Shown here: piece by piece, positions 10,210-22,067 of the stretch
Numbering within the stretch: position 1 is the stretch's first letter
How the letters are laid out: each line of letters opens with the position of its first letter
DNA from: Ptiloglossa arizonensis
Lineage: Eukaryota; Arthropoda; Insecta; Hymenoptera; Colletidae
Length of the DNA stretch: 64,000 nt
Reading direction: 5' to 3'
NCBI RefSeq assembly: GCF_051014685.1
Contig: NW_027478417.1
Coordinates: 1,054,001-1,118,000, forward strand
Notes under the pieces: model-generated
The model's database searches: none
The model's input: the letters and a program-made list of their open reading frames with translations, nothing else
What the model was told of the DNA's origin: nothing
Made by a program: the position numbers and the translations under genes

Positions 10210-11905
10210 CGCAAGTCTGACACCCGAAACCAATAACTACAAAGGCCTAGGGGAAAAATACACATATCCTTGTAATCGGGCGAGTTTCTACTTTCAGATG
10301 CAACAGGAATTTCTCGAGTTCGTCATTCCATTCGCGAGATATGGGAGTTTGAAGTTAAGGAATGGTTGAGAAATCATCAAAACTTTCGCATGTCTGATAC
10401 TCGAATCCACTAACAACTATGGCCTAGGGCAAAAATACACATACCGTTGTAATCGGACGAGTTTCTGCTTTCAAATGCAACACGAATTTCTCGAGTTCGT
10501 CATTCCGTTCGCGAGATATGGGAGTTTGAAGTTAAGGAATGCTTGAGAAACCATCAAAATTTTCGCAAGTCTGATACTCGAACCAATAACTACTATGGCC
10601 TAGGGCAAAAATGCTCATACCTTTGTAATCGGGCGAGTTTCCACTTTCAGATGCAACAGGAATTCCTCGAGTTCGTCATTCTGTTCGCGAGGTATGGGAG
10701 TTTGAAGTTAAGGAATGGTAGGGAAACCGTCAAAATTTTCGCTGGTCTGATTCTCGAAACCAATAACTGCAATGGCCTAGGTCAAAAATACACGTACCGT
10801 TGTAATCGGGCGGGTTTCTGCTTTCAAATGCAATAGGAAATTCTCGAGTTCGTCAATCCGTTCCCGAGATATGGTGGTTTGAAGTTAAGGAATGGTTGAG
10901 AAACCATCAAAATTTTCGCAAGTCTGATACTCGAAACCAATAACTGGTATGGCCTAGGGGAAAAGTACACACACCATTGTAATCGTGCGAGTTTCTACTT
11001 TCAAATACAACAGGAATTTCTCGAGTTCGTCATTCAGTTCGCGAGATTTGGGAGTTTGAAGTTAGGGAATGGTTGAGAAACCATCAAAATTTTCGCAAGT
11101 CTGATACTCGAAACCAATAACTACAAAGGCATAGGGGAAAACACACATATCTTTGTAATCGGGCGAGTTTCTACTTTCAGATGCAACAGGAATTTCTCGA
11201 GTTCGTCTATCCGTTCGCGAGAAAGGGGAGTTCGAAGTTAAGGAATGGTTGAGAAACCATCAAAATTTTCGCAAGTCTGATACTCGAAACCAATAACTAC
11301 AATGACCTAGGGGAAAAATATACATACCATTGTAATAGGGCGAGTTTCTGCTTTCAGATGTAACAGGAATTTCTCGAGGGCGTCAATCCGTTCTCGAGAT
11401 ATGGGAGTTTGAAGTTACGGAACGGTTGAGAAACCATCAAAATTTTCGCAAGTCTGATACTCGAAGCCAATAACTACAAAAGCCTAGGGGGAAAACACAC
11501 ATATCCTTGTAATCGGCCGAGTTTCTACTTTCAGATGCAACAGGAATTTCTCGAGTTCGTCTATCCGTTCGCGAGAAAGGTGAGTTTGAAGTTAAGGAAT
11601 GGTTGAGAAACCATTAAAATTTACGCAATTCTGATGCTAGAAACGAATAACTGGAATGGCCTAGGGGAAAAGTACACAAACCATTGTAATCGGGCGAGTT
11701 TCTACTTTCAGATGCAACAGGAATTCCTCGTGTTCGTCAATCCGTTCGCGAGATATGGGAGTTTGAAGTTAAGGAATGCTTGAGAAACCATCAAAATTTT
11801 CGCAAGTCTGATACTCGAAACCAATAACTACTATGGCCTAGGGCAAAAATGCATATACCGTCGAAATCGGGCGAGTTTCTGCTTTCAGATGCAACAGGAA
11901 TTTCT

Positions 11906-13809
11906 CGAGTTCGTCAACCCGTTCGCGAGATATGGGAGTTTGAAGTTAAGGAATGCTTGAGAAACCATCACTATTTTCGCAAGTCTGATACTCGAAACGA
12001 ATAACTACTATGGCCTAGGTCAAAAATACACGCACCTTTATAATCGGCCGAGTTTCCACCTTCAGATGCAACAGGAATTTCTCGAGTTCGACATTCCGTT
12101 CGCGAGATATGGGAGTTTGAAGTTAAGGAATGGTTGAGAAACCATAAAAACTTTCGCAAGTCTGATACTCGAAACAAATAACTACAAAGGTCTAGGGGAA
12201 AAATGCACATACCTTTGTAATCGGGCGAGTTTCCACTTTCAGATGCAACAGGAATTTCTCGTGTTCGTCATTCCGTTCGCGAGATATGGGAGTTTGAAGT
12301 TAAGGAATGGTTGAGAAACCATCAAAATTTTCGCAAGTCTGATACTCGAAACCAATAACTGGTATGGCCTAGGGGAAAAGTACACACACCATTGTAATCG
12401 TGCGAGTTTCTACTTTCAGATGCAACAGGAATTTCTCGAGTTCGTCATTCAGTTCGCGAGATTTGGGAGTTTGAAATTAGGGAATGGTTGAGAAACCATC
12501 AAAATTTTCACAAGTCTGATACTCGAAACCAATAACTACTATGGCCTAAGGCAAAAATGCTCATACCTTTGTAATCGGGCGAGTTTCCACTTTCAGATGC
12601 AACAGGAATTCCTCGAGTTCGGCATTCCGTTCGCGAGATATGGGAGTTTGAAGTTAAGGAATGGTAGGGAAACCTTCAAAATTTTCGCTGGTCTGATAAT
12701 CGAAACCAATAACTGGAATGGCCTAGGTAAAAAATACACGTACCGTTGCAATCGGGCGTGTTTCTGCTTTCAGATGTAATAGGAAATTCTCGAGTTCGTC
12801 AATCCGTTCGCGAGATATGGTAGTTTGAAGTTAAGGAATGGTTGAGAAACCATCAAAATTTTCGCAAGTCTGATACTCGAAACCAATAACTTGTATGGCC
12901 TAGGGGAAAGGTACACACACCATTGTAATCGTGCGAATTTCTACTTTCAGATGCAACAGGAATTTCTCGAGTTCGTCATTCAGTTCGCGAGATTTGGGAG
13001 TTTGAAGTTAAGGAATGGTTGAGAAACCATCAAAATTTTCGCAAGTCTGATACCCGAAACCAATAACTACTATGGCCTAGGGCAAAAATGCACATACCGT
13101 CGAAATCGGGCGAGTTTCGGCTTTCAGATGCAATAGGAATTTCTCGAGTTCGTCAATCCGTTCGCGAGATACCTGAGTTTGAAGTTAAGGAATGGTTGAG
13201 AAACCTTTAAAATTTTCGTTGGTCTCATACTCGAAACCATTAACTGGAATGGCCTAGGGGAAAAGTACATACACCATTGTAATCGAGGGAGTTTCTACTT
13301 TCAGATGCAACAGGAATTTCTCGAGTTCGTCAATCCGTTCGCGAGATTAGGGAGTTTGAAGTGAAGGAATTGTTGAGAAACCATCAAAACTTTCGCAAGT
13401 CTGATACTCGAAACAAATAACTACAAAGGTCTAGGGGAAAAATGCACATACCTTTGTAATCGGGCGAGTTTCCAATTTCAGATGCAACAGGAATTTCTCG
13501 AGTTCGTCATTCCGTTCGCGAGATATGGGAGTTTGAAGTTAAGGAATGGTTGAGAAACCATCAAAATTTTCGCAAGTCTGATACTCGAAACCAATAACTG
13601 GTGTGGCCTAGGGGAAAAGTACACACACCATTGTAATCGTGCGAGTTTCTACTTTCAGATGCAACAGGAATTTCTCGAGTTCGTCATTCAGTTCGCGAGA
13701 TTTGGGAGTTTGAAATTAGGGAATGGTTGAGAAACCATCAAAATTTTCGCAAGTCTGATACTCGAAACCAATAACTACAAAGGCATAGGGGAAAACACAC
13801 ATATCTTTG
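11906..13809 (+). repeat. Ordinary mixed monomers between the two large blocks
   Basis: This stretch holds about 10.8 monomers. Local markers are AACCATCACTATTTTC near 11965, a stop-less monomer at 12597 with GATAATCGAAACC, CGAGATACCTGAG near 13170, and GATTAGGGAG with AAGTGAAGG near 13345. The segments around 12300-12500 and 13550-13730 are alike, both with GGTRTGGCC, CATTCAGTTCG and TTTGAAATTAGGG, at an offset of about seven monomers. No gene or insertion is visible. Confidence 0.7.
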
Positions 13810-15974
13810 TAATAGGGCGAGTTTCTGCTTTCAGATGTAACAGGAACTTCTCGAGTTCGTCAATCCGTTCTCGAGATATGGGAGTTTGAAGTTAAGGAAC
13901 GGTTGAGAAACCATCAAAATTTTCGCAAGTCTGATACTCGAAACCAATAACTACAAAGGCCTAGGGGGAAAACACACATATCTTTGTAATCGGGCGAGTT
14001 TCTACTTTCAGATGCAACAGGAATTTCTCGAGTTCGTCTACCCGTTCGCGAGAAAGGTGAGTTTGAAGTTAAGGAATGGTTGAGAAACCATCAAAATATA
14101 CGCAATTCTGATGCTAGAAACGAATAACTGGAATGGCCTAGGGGAAAAGTACACAAACCATTGTAATCGGGCGAGTTTCTACTTTCAGATGCAACAGGAA
14201 TTCCTCGTGTTCGTCAATCCGTTCGCGAGATATGGGAGTTTGAAGTTAAGGAATGCTTGAGAAACCATCAAAATTTTCGCAAGTCTGATACTCGAAACCA
14301 ATAACTACTATGGCCTAGGGCAAAAATGCACATACCGTCGAAATCGGGCGAGTTTCTGCTTTCAGGTGCAACAGGAATTTCTCGAGTTCGTCAATCCGTT
14401 CGCGAGATATGGGAGTTTGAAGTTAAGGAATGGTTGAGAAACCATCAAAATTTTCGCTAGTCTGATACACGAAACCAATAACTACAAAGGCCTAGGGGAA
14501 AAATACACGTACCTTTGTAATCGGGCGAGATTCCACATTCAGATGCAACAGGAATTTCTCGAGTTCGTCTATCTGTTCGCGAGATATGGGAGTTTGAAGT
14601 CAAGGAATGGTTGAGGAACCATCAAAATTTTCGCTGGTCTGATACTCGAAACCAATAACTGGAATGGCCTAGGGGAAAAATACACATATCCTTGTAATCG
14701 GGCGAGTTTCTACTTTCAGATGCAACAGGAATTTCTCGAGTTCGTCATTCCGTTCGCGAGATATGGGAGTTTGAAGTTAAGGAATGGTTGAGAAATCATC
14801 AAAACTTTCGCATGTCTGATACTCGAATCCAATAACAACTATGGCCTAGGGCAAAAATACACATACCGTTGTAATCGGACGAGTTTCTGCTTTCAGATGC
14901 AACACGAATTTCTAGAGTTCGTCATTCCGTTCGCGAGGTATGGGAGTTTGAAGTTAAGAAATGGTAGGGAAACCGTCAAAATTTTCGTTGGTCTGATTCT
15001 CGAAACCAATAACTGCAATGGCCTAGGTCAAAAATACACGTACCGTTGTAATCGGGCGTGTTTCTGCTTTCAGATGCAATAGGAAATTCTCGAGTTCGTC
15101 AATCCGTTCCAGAGATATGGTAGTTTGAAGTTAAGGAATGGTTGAGAAACCATCAAAATTTTCGCAAGTCTGATACTCGAAACCAATAACTACAAAGGCA
15201 TAGGGGAAAACACACATATCTTTGTAATCGGGCGAGTTTCTACTTTCAGATGCAACAGGAATTTCTCGAGTTCGTCTATCCGTTCGCGAGAAAGGGGAGT
15301 TTGAAGTTAAGGAATGGTTGAGAAACCATCAAAATTTTCGCAAGTCTGATACTCGAAACCAATAACTACAATGACCTAGGGGAAAAATACACATACCGTT
15401 GTAATAGGGCGAGTTTCTGCTTTCAGATGTAACAGGAATTTCTCGAGGGCGTCAATCCGTTCTCGAGATATGGGAGTTTGAAGTTAAGGAACGGTTGAGA
15501 AACCATCAAAATTTTCGCAAGTCTGCTACTCGAATCCAGTAACTACAAAGGCCTAGGGGGAAAACACACATATCTTTGTAATCGGGCGAGTTTCTACTTT
15601 CAGATGCAACAGGAATTTCTCGAGTTCGTCTATCCGTTCGCGAGAAAGGTGAGTTTGAAATTAACGAATGGTTGAGAAACCATCAAAATTTACGCAATTC
15701 TGATGCTAGAAACGAATAACTGGAATGGCCTAGGGGAAAAGTACACAAACCATTGTAATCGCGCGAGTTTCTACTTTCAGATGCAACAGGAATTCCTCGT
15801 GTTCGTCAATCCGTTCGCGAGATATGGGAGTTTGAAGTTAAGGAATGCTTGAGAAACCATCAAAATTTTCGCAAGTCTGATACTCGAAACCAATAACTAC
15901 TATGGCCTAGGGCAAAAATGCACATACCGTCGAAATCGGGCGAGTTTCTGCTTTCAGATGCAACAGGAATTTCT
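13810..15974 (+). repeat. Large block, copy 2 (shortened partner of 9211-11905)
   Basis: The monomer order follows copy 1 with three units fewer. The losses lie between about 14640 and 15190, where copy 2 passes directly from the GTCAAGG monomer to the CACATATCCTTG monomer, and from the GATGCAACACG monomer to the stop-less GGTAGGGAAACCGTC monomer. Clean one-monomer jumps with no phase change point to unequal exchange within the repeat. A stop-less monomer begins at 14897. Confidence 0.78.
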
Positions 15975-16051
15975 CGAATTCGTCATTCCGTTCTCGAGAT
16001 ATGGGAGTTTGAAGTTAAGGAATGGTTGAGAAATCATCAAAATTTTCGCAT

Positions 16052-16607
16052 TTCTGATACTCGAAACCAATAACTACAATGACCTAGGGGAAAAATACAC
16101 ATACCGTTGTAATAGGGCGAGTTTCTGCTTTCAGATGTAACAGGAATTTCTCGAGGGCGTCAATCCGTTCTCGAGATATGGGAGTTTGAAGTTAAGGAAC
16201 GGTTGGGAAACCATCAAAATTTTCGCAAGTCTGATACTCGAAACCAATAACTACAAAAGCCTAGGGGGAAAACACACATATCTTTGTAATCGGGCGAATT
16301 TCTACATTCAGATGCAACAGGAATTTCTCGAGTTCGTCTATCCGTTCGCGAGAAAGGTGAGTTTGAAGTTAAGGAATGGTTGAGAAACCATCAAAATTTA
16401 CGCAATTCTGATGCTAGGAACGAATAAATGGAATGGCCTAGGGGAAAAGTACACAAACCATTGTAATCGGGCGAGTTTCTACTTTCAGATGCAACAGGAA
16501 TTCCTCGTGTTCGTCAATCCGTTCGCGAGATATGGGAGTTTGAAGTTAAGGAATGCTTGAGAAACCATCAAAATTTTCGCAAGTCTGATACTCGAAACCA
16601 ATAACTA
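16052..16607 (+). repeat. Third partial copy of the GGGCGTC block
   Basis: About three monomers match 15343-15898 at an offset of 709 bp (four monomers plus one base). Markers are AATGACCTAGG, CTCGAGGGCGTC, CGTTCTCGAG, AAATTTACGCAATTC and GGAATTCCTCGTGTTCG. A change from GGTTGAG to GGTTGGG near 16203 removes the usual TGA, leaving 65 codons open. This is a satellite variant and not a gene. Confidence 0.72.
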
Positions 16608-17473
16608 CAAAGGCATAGGGGAAAAATGCACATACCTTTGTAATCGGGCGAGTTTCCACTTTCAGATGCAACAGGAATTTCTCGAGTTCGTCATTCCGTT
16701 CGCGAGATATGGGAGTTTGAAGTTAAGGAATGGTTGAGAAACCTCCAAAATTTTCGTTGGTCTGATACTCGAAACCAATAATTGGAATGGCCTAGGGGAA
16801 AAGTACATACACCATTGTAATCGTGCGAGTTTCTACTTTCAGATGCAACAGGAATTTCTCGAGTTCGTCAATCCGTTCGGGAGATTAGGGAGTTTGAAGT
16901 TAAGGAATGGTTGAGAAACCATCAAAATTTTCGCTAGTCTGATACTCGAAACCAATAACTACAAACGCCTAGGGGAAAAATACACGTACCCTTGTAATCG
17001 GGCGAGATTCCACATTCAGATGCAACAGGAATTTCTCGAGTTCGTCATTCAGTTCGCGAGATTTGGGAGTTTGAAGTTAAGGAATGGTTGAGAAACCATC
17101 AAAATTTTCGCAAGTCTGATACTCGAAACCAATAACTACAAAGGCATAGGGGAAAAATGCACATACCTTTGTAATCGGGCGAGTTTCCACTTTCAGATGC
17201 AACAGGAATTTCTCGAGTTCGTCATTCCGTTCGCGAGATATGGGAGTTTGAAGTTAAGGAATGGTTGAGAAACCTCCAAAATTTTCGTTGGTCTGATACT
17301 CGAAACCAATAATTGGAATGGCCTAGGGGAAAAGTACATACACCATTGTAATCGTGCGAGTTTCTACTTTCAGATGCAACAGGAATTTCTCGAGTTCGTC
17401 AATCCGTTCGGGAGATTAGGGAGTTTGAAGTTAAGGAATGGTTGAGAAACCATCAAAATTTTCGCAAGTCTGA
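16559..17473 (+). repeat. Local duplication at three-monomer spacing
   Basis: About 16559-16942 and 17090-17473 match at an offset of 531 bp, exactly three monomers. Both copies carry GAGAAACCTCCAAAATTTTC, TTGGTCTG, AATAATTGGAATGG and TTCGGGAGATTAGGG. The sequence between them (16943-17089) is a different monomer type with GAGATTCCACATTC. Confidence 0.8.
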
Positions 17474-18648
17474 TACTCGAAACCAATAACTACAAAGGCA
17501 TAGGGGAAAAATGCACATACCTTTGTAATCGGGCGAGTTTCCACTTTCAGATGCAACAGGAATTTCTCGAGTTCGTCATTCAGTTCGCGAGATTTGGGAG
17601 TTTGAAGTTAAGGAATGGTTGAGAAACCATCAAAATTTTCGCAAGTCTGATACTCGAAACCAATAACTACAAAGGCATAGGGGAAAAATGCACATAACTT
17701 TGTAAAAGGGCGAGTTTCCACTTTCAGATGCAACAGGAATTTCTCGAGTTCGTCATTCCGTTCGCGAGATATGGGAATTTGAAGTTAAGGAATGCTTGAG
17801 AAACCATCAAAATTTTCGCAAGTCTGATACCCGAAACCAATAACTACAAAGGCCTAGGGGAAAAACACACATACCGTTGAAATAGGGCGAGTTTCTGCTT
17901 TCAGATGTAACAGGAATTTCTCGAGTTCGTCAATCCGTTCTCGAGATATGGGAGTTTGAAGTTAAGGAACGGTTGAGAAACCATCAAAATTTTCGCAAGT
18001 CCGATACTCGAAACCAATAACTACAAACGCCTAGGGGGAAAACACACATATCTTTGTAATCGGGCGAGTTTCTACTTTCAGATGCAACAGGAATTTCTCG
18101 AGTTCGTCTATCCGTTCGCGAGAAAGGGGAGTTTGAAGTTAAGGAATGGTTGAGAAACCATCAAAATTGTCGCAATTCTGATACTCGAAACCAATAACTA
18201 CAAACGCCTAGGGGGAAAACACACATATCTTTGTAATCGGGCGAGTTTCTACTTTCAGATGCAACAGGAATTTCTCGAGTTCGTCTATCCGTTCGCGAGA
18301 AAGGGGAGTTTGAAGTTAAGGAATGGTTGAGGAACCATCAAAATTTACGCAATTCTGATGCTAGAAACGAATAACTGGAATGGCCTAGAGGAAAAGTACA
18401 CAAACCATTGTAATCGGGCTGGTTTCTACTTTCAGATGCAACAGGAATTCCTCGTGTTCGTCAATCCGTTCGCGAGATATGGGAGTTTGAAGTTAAGGAA
18501 TGCTTGAGAAACCATCAAAATTGTCGCAATTCTGATACTCGAAACCAATAACTACAAAGGCCTAGGGGAAAAATACACGTACCTTTGTAATCGAGCGAGA
18601 TTCCACATTCAGATGCAACAGGAATTTCTCGAGTTCGTCTATCTGTTC
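17474..18648 (+). repeat. Mixed monomers with an adjacent-monomer duplication
   Basis: At about 18003-18330 two neighbouring monomers share CTACAAACGCCTAGGGGG, CACATATCTTTG and GAGAAAGGGGAG, offset by exactly 177 bp (markers at 18021 and 18198). The flanking units are ordinary variants, including TTTGTAAAAGGGCG near 17700 and AAAATTGTCGCAATTC near 18170 and 18520. Nothing other than satellite is present. Confidence 0.75.
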
Positions 18649-19686
18649 GCGAGATATGGGAGTTTGAAGTTAAGGAATGCTTGAGAAACCATCAAAATTT
18701 TCGCAAGTCTGATACTCGAAAACAATAACTGGTACGGCCTAGGGGAAAAGTACACACACCATTGTAATCGTGCGAGTTTCTACTTTCAGATGCAACAGGA
18801 ATTTCTTGAGTTCGTCATTCAGTTCGCGAGATTTGGGAGTTTGAAGTTAGGGAATGGTTGAGAAACCATCAAAATTTTCGCAAGTCTGATACTCGAAACC
18901 AATAACTACAAAGGCATAGGGGAAAACACACATATCTTTGTAATCTGTCGAGTTTCTACTTTCAGATGCATCAGGAATTTCTCGAGTTCGTCATTCCGTT
19001 CGCGAGATATGGGAGTTTGAAGTTAAGGAATGATTGAGAAATCATCAAAATTTTCGCATGTCTGATACTCGAATCCAATAACAACTATGGCCTAGGGCAA
19101 AAATACACATACCGTTGAAATCGGGCGAGTTTCTGCCTTCAGATGCAACACGAATTTCTCGAGTTCGTCAATCCGTTCGCGCGATATGGGAGTTTGAAGT
19201 TAAGGAATGCCTGAGAAACCATCAAAATTTACGCAGATCTGATACTCGAAACCAATAACTACAAAGGCATAGGGCAAAAATGCACATAACTTTGTAATCG
19301 GGCGAGTTTCCACTTTCAGTTGCAACACGAATTTCTCGAGTTCGTCATTCCGTTCGCGAGATATGGGAGTTTGAAGTTAAGGAATGATTGAGAAATCATC
19401 AAAATTTTCGCAAGTCTGATACTCGAAACCAATAACTACAAAAGCCTAGGGGGAAAACACACATATCTTTGTAATCGGGCGAGTTTCTACTTTCAGATGC
19501 AACAGGAATTTCTCGAGTTCGTCTATCCGTTCGCGAGAAAGGTGAGTTTGAAGTTAAGGAATGGTTGAGAAACCATCAAAGTTTACGCAATTCTGATGCT
19601 AGAAACTAATAACTGGAATGGCCTAGGGGAAAAGTACACAAACCATTGTAATCGGGCGAGTTTCTACTTTCAGATGCAACAGGAAT
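18649..19686 (+). repeat. Eight-monomer-spaced block, copy 1 (partner 20064-21101)
   Basis: This copy matches 20064-21101 at an offset of 1415 bp, eight monomers less one base. Markers are AACAATAACTGGTACGG, GGAATTTCTTGAG, GATGCATCAGG, GCGCGATATGGG with AATGCCTGAG, and ACTAATAACTGG. It contains two monomers whose dyad has changed on both arms (ATGATT-GAGA-AATCAT at 19030-19045 and 19384-19399), keeping the pairing. Confidence 0.85.
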
Positions 19687-20063
19687 TCCTCGTGTTCGTC
19701 AATCCGTTCGCGAGATATGGGAGTTTGAAGTTAAGGAATGCTTGAGAAACCATCAAAATTTTCGCAAGTCTGATACTCGAAACCAATAACTACTATGGCC
19801 TAGGGCAAAAATGCACATACCGTCGAAATCGGGCGAGTTTCTGCTTTCAGATGCAACAGGAATTTCTCGAGTTCGTCAATCCGTTCGCGAGATATGGGAG
19901 TTTGAAGTTAAGGAATGGTTGAGAAACCATCAAAATTTTCGCTGGTCTGATACCCGAAACCATTAACTACTATGGCCTAGGGCAAAAATACACATAACTT
20001 TGTAATCGGGCGAGTTTCCACTTTCAGATGCAACACGAATTTCTCGAGCTCGTCATTCCGTTC
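19687..20063 (+). repeat. Linking monomers between the two copies
   Basis: About two monomers, with GGAATTCCTCGTGTTCG, CGTCGAAATCGGG and ACCATTAACTACTATGG. They belong to the repeat period but have no partner after copy 2, so the second period is incomplete. Confidence 0.7.
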
Positions 20064-21101
20064 GCGAGATATGGGAGTTTGAAGTTAAGGAATGCTTGAG
20101 AAACCATCAAAATTTTCGCAAGTCTGATACTCGAAAACAATAACTGGTACGGCCTAGGGGAAAAGTACACACACCATTGTAATCGTGCGAGTTTCTACTT
20201 TCAGATGCAACAGGAATTTCTTGAGTTCGTCATTCAGTTCGCGAGATTTGGGAGTTTGAAGTTAGGGAATGGTTGAGAAACCATCAAAATTTTCGCAAGT
20301 CTGATACTCGAAACCAATAACTACAAAGACATAGGGGAAAACACACATATCTTTGTAATCGGTCGAGTTTCTACTTTCAGATGCATCAGGAATTTCTCGA
20401 GTTCGTCATTCCGTTCGCGAGATATGGGAGTTTGAAGTTAAGGAATGATTGAGAAATCATCAAAATTTTCGCACGTCTGATACTCGAATCCAATAACAAC
20501 TATGGCCTAGGGCAAAAATACACATACCGTTGAAATCGGGCGAGTTTCTGCCTTCAGATGCAACACGAATTTCTCGAGTTCGTCAATCCGTTCGCGCGAT
20601 ATGGGAGTTTGAAGTTAGGGAATGCCTGAGAAACCATCAAAATTTACGCAGATCTGATACTCGAAACCAATAACTACAAAGGCATAGGGCAAAAATGCAC
20701 ATAACTTTGTAATCGGGCGAGTTTCCACTTTCGGATGCAACACGAATTTCTCGAGTTCGTCATTCCGTTCGCGAGATATGGGAGTTTGAAGTTAAGGAAT
20801 GATTGAGAAATCATCAAAATTTTCGCAAGTCTGATACTCGAAACCAATAACTACAAAAGCCTAGGGGGAAAACACACATATCTTTGTAATCGGGCGAGTT
20901 TCTACTTTCAGATGCAACAGGAATTTCTCGAGTTCGTCTATCCGTTCGCGAGAAAGGTGAGTTTGAAGTTAAGGAATGGTTGAGAAACCATCAAAGTTTA
21001 CGCAATTCTGATGCTAGAAACTAATAACTGGAATGGCCTGGGGGAAAAGTACACAAACCATTGTAATCGGGCGAGTTTCTACTTTCAGATGCAACAGGAA
21101 T
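20064..21101 (+). repeat. Eight-monomer-spaced block, copy 2
   Basis: This is a near-identical copy of 18649-19686. Differences are single bases, such as GACATAGGGG for GGCATAGGGG near 20328, CACGTCTG for CATGTCTG near 20472, TTTCGGATGC near 20731 and CCTGGGGG near 21038. Similarity ends near 21101, where GGAATTTCTCGAG replaces the GGAATTCCTCGTG of copy 1. The paired dyad variants recur at 20445-20460 and 20799-20814. Confidence 0.85.
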
Positions 21102-22067
21102 TTCTCGAGTTCGTCAATCCGTTCGCGAGATATGGGAGTTTGAAGTTAAGGAATGGTTGAGAAACCATCAAAATTTTCGCTGGCATGATACTCGAAACCA
21201 ATAACTGGAATGGCCTAGGGGAAAAATACACGTACCTTTGGAATCGGGCGAGATTCTACTTTCAGATGCAACAGGAATTTCTCGAGTTCGTCAATCCGTT
21301 CGCGAGATATGGGAGTTTGAAGTTAAGGAATGGTTGAGAAACCATCAAAATTTTCGCAAGTCTGATACCCGAAACCAATAACTACAGAGGCCTAGGGGAA
21401 AAACACACATATCCTTGTAATCGGGCGAGTATCTACTTTCAGATGCAACAGGAATTTCTCGAGTTCGTCATTCCGTTCGCGAGATATGGGAGTTTGAAGT
21501 TAAGGAATGATTGAGAAACCATCAAAATTTTCGCAAATCTGATACTCGAAACCAATAACTGGTATGGCCCAGGGGAAAAGTAAACACACCATTGTAATCG
21601 TGCGAGTTTCTACTTTCAGATGCAACAGGAATTTCTCGAGTTCGTCATTCCGTTCGCGTGATATGGGAGTTTGAAGTTAAGGAATGGTTGAGAAATCATC
21701 AAAATTTTCGCATGTCTGATACTCGAATTCAATAACAACTATGGCCTAGGGCAAAAATACACATACCGTTGAAATCGGGCGAGTTTCTGCTTTCAGATGC
21801 AACAGGAATTTCTCGAGTTCGTCAATCCGTTCGCGCGATATGGGAGTTTGAAGTTAAGGAATGCCTGAGAAACCATCAAAATTTTCGCAGATCTGATACT
21901 CGAAACCAATAACTACAAAGGCATAGGGGAAAATGCACATATCTTTGTAATCGGGCGAGTCTCCACTTTCAGATGCAACACGAATTTCTCGAGTTCGTCA
22001 TTCCGTTCGCGAGATATGGGAGTTTGAAGTTAAGCAATGCTTGAGAAACCATCAAAATTTTCGCAAG
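21102..22067 (+). repeat. Ordinary mixed monomers
   Basis: About 5.5 monomers. The stretch near 21830-22060, with GCGCGATATGGG, AATGCCTGAG and CGCAGATCTG, reappears near 23775-24000. CGCAGATCTG carries a BglII site shared with other AATGCCTGAG monomers, for example near 27727. No gene or insertion is seen. Confidence 0.7.

Larger units (their letters stand above)
10121..10297 (+). repeat. Reference satellite monomer (177 bp, close to majority sequence)
   Basis: This unit is close to the majority sequence and serves as the ruler for monomer coordinates 1-177. Landmarks in order: XhoI site CTCGAG near 17-22, NruI site TCGCGA at 35-40, dyad with GAGA loop at 65-80, AAAATTTT at 82-89, AvrII site CCTAGG near 126-131, A5 run near 134-138, CGGGCGAG near 157-164, and a pyrimidine-rich stretch ending in CAG at 177. 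The majority monomer has 73 G+C and 10 CpG. It differs from this unit at only a few bases, around 10230 (two C for T changes) and 10265-10270. Read from base 1 it has one in-frame stop, TGA at codon 24. Confidence 0.9.
9211..11905 (+). repeat. Large block, copy 1 (partner 13810-15974)
   Basis: This block of about 15 monomers shares a run of markers with 13810-15974: GATGTAACAGG with TTCTCGAGAT, AATATACGCAATTCTGATGC, GAGATTCCACATTC with GTCAAGGAATGGTTGAGG, AACTTTCGCATGTC, GGTAGGGAAACCGTC with GATTCTCG, and CTCGAGGGCGTC. The offset falls from about 4599 bp (26 monomers less 3 bases) at the left to 4069 bp (23 monomers less 2) at the right. The partner has therefore lost three monomers, or this copy gained them. 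A stop-less monomer begins at 10651. Confidence 0.78.
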
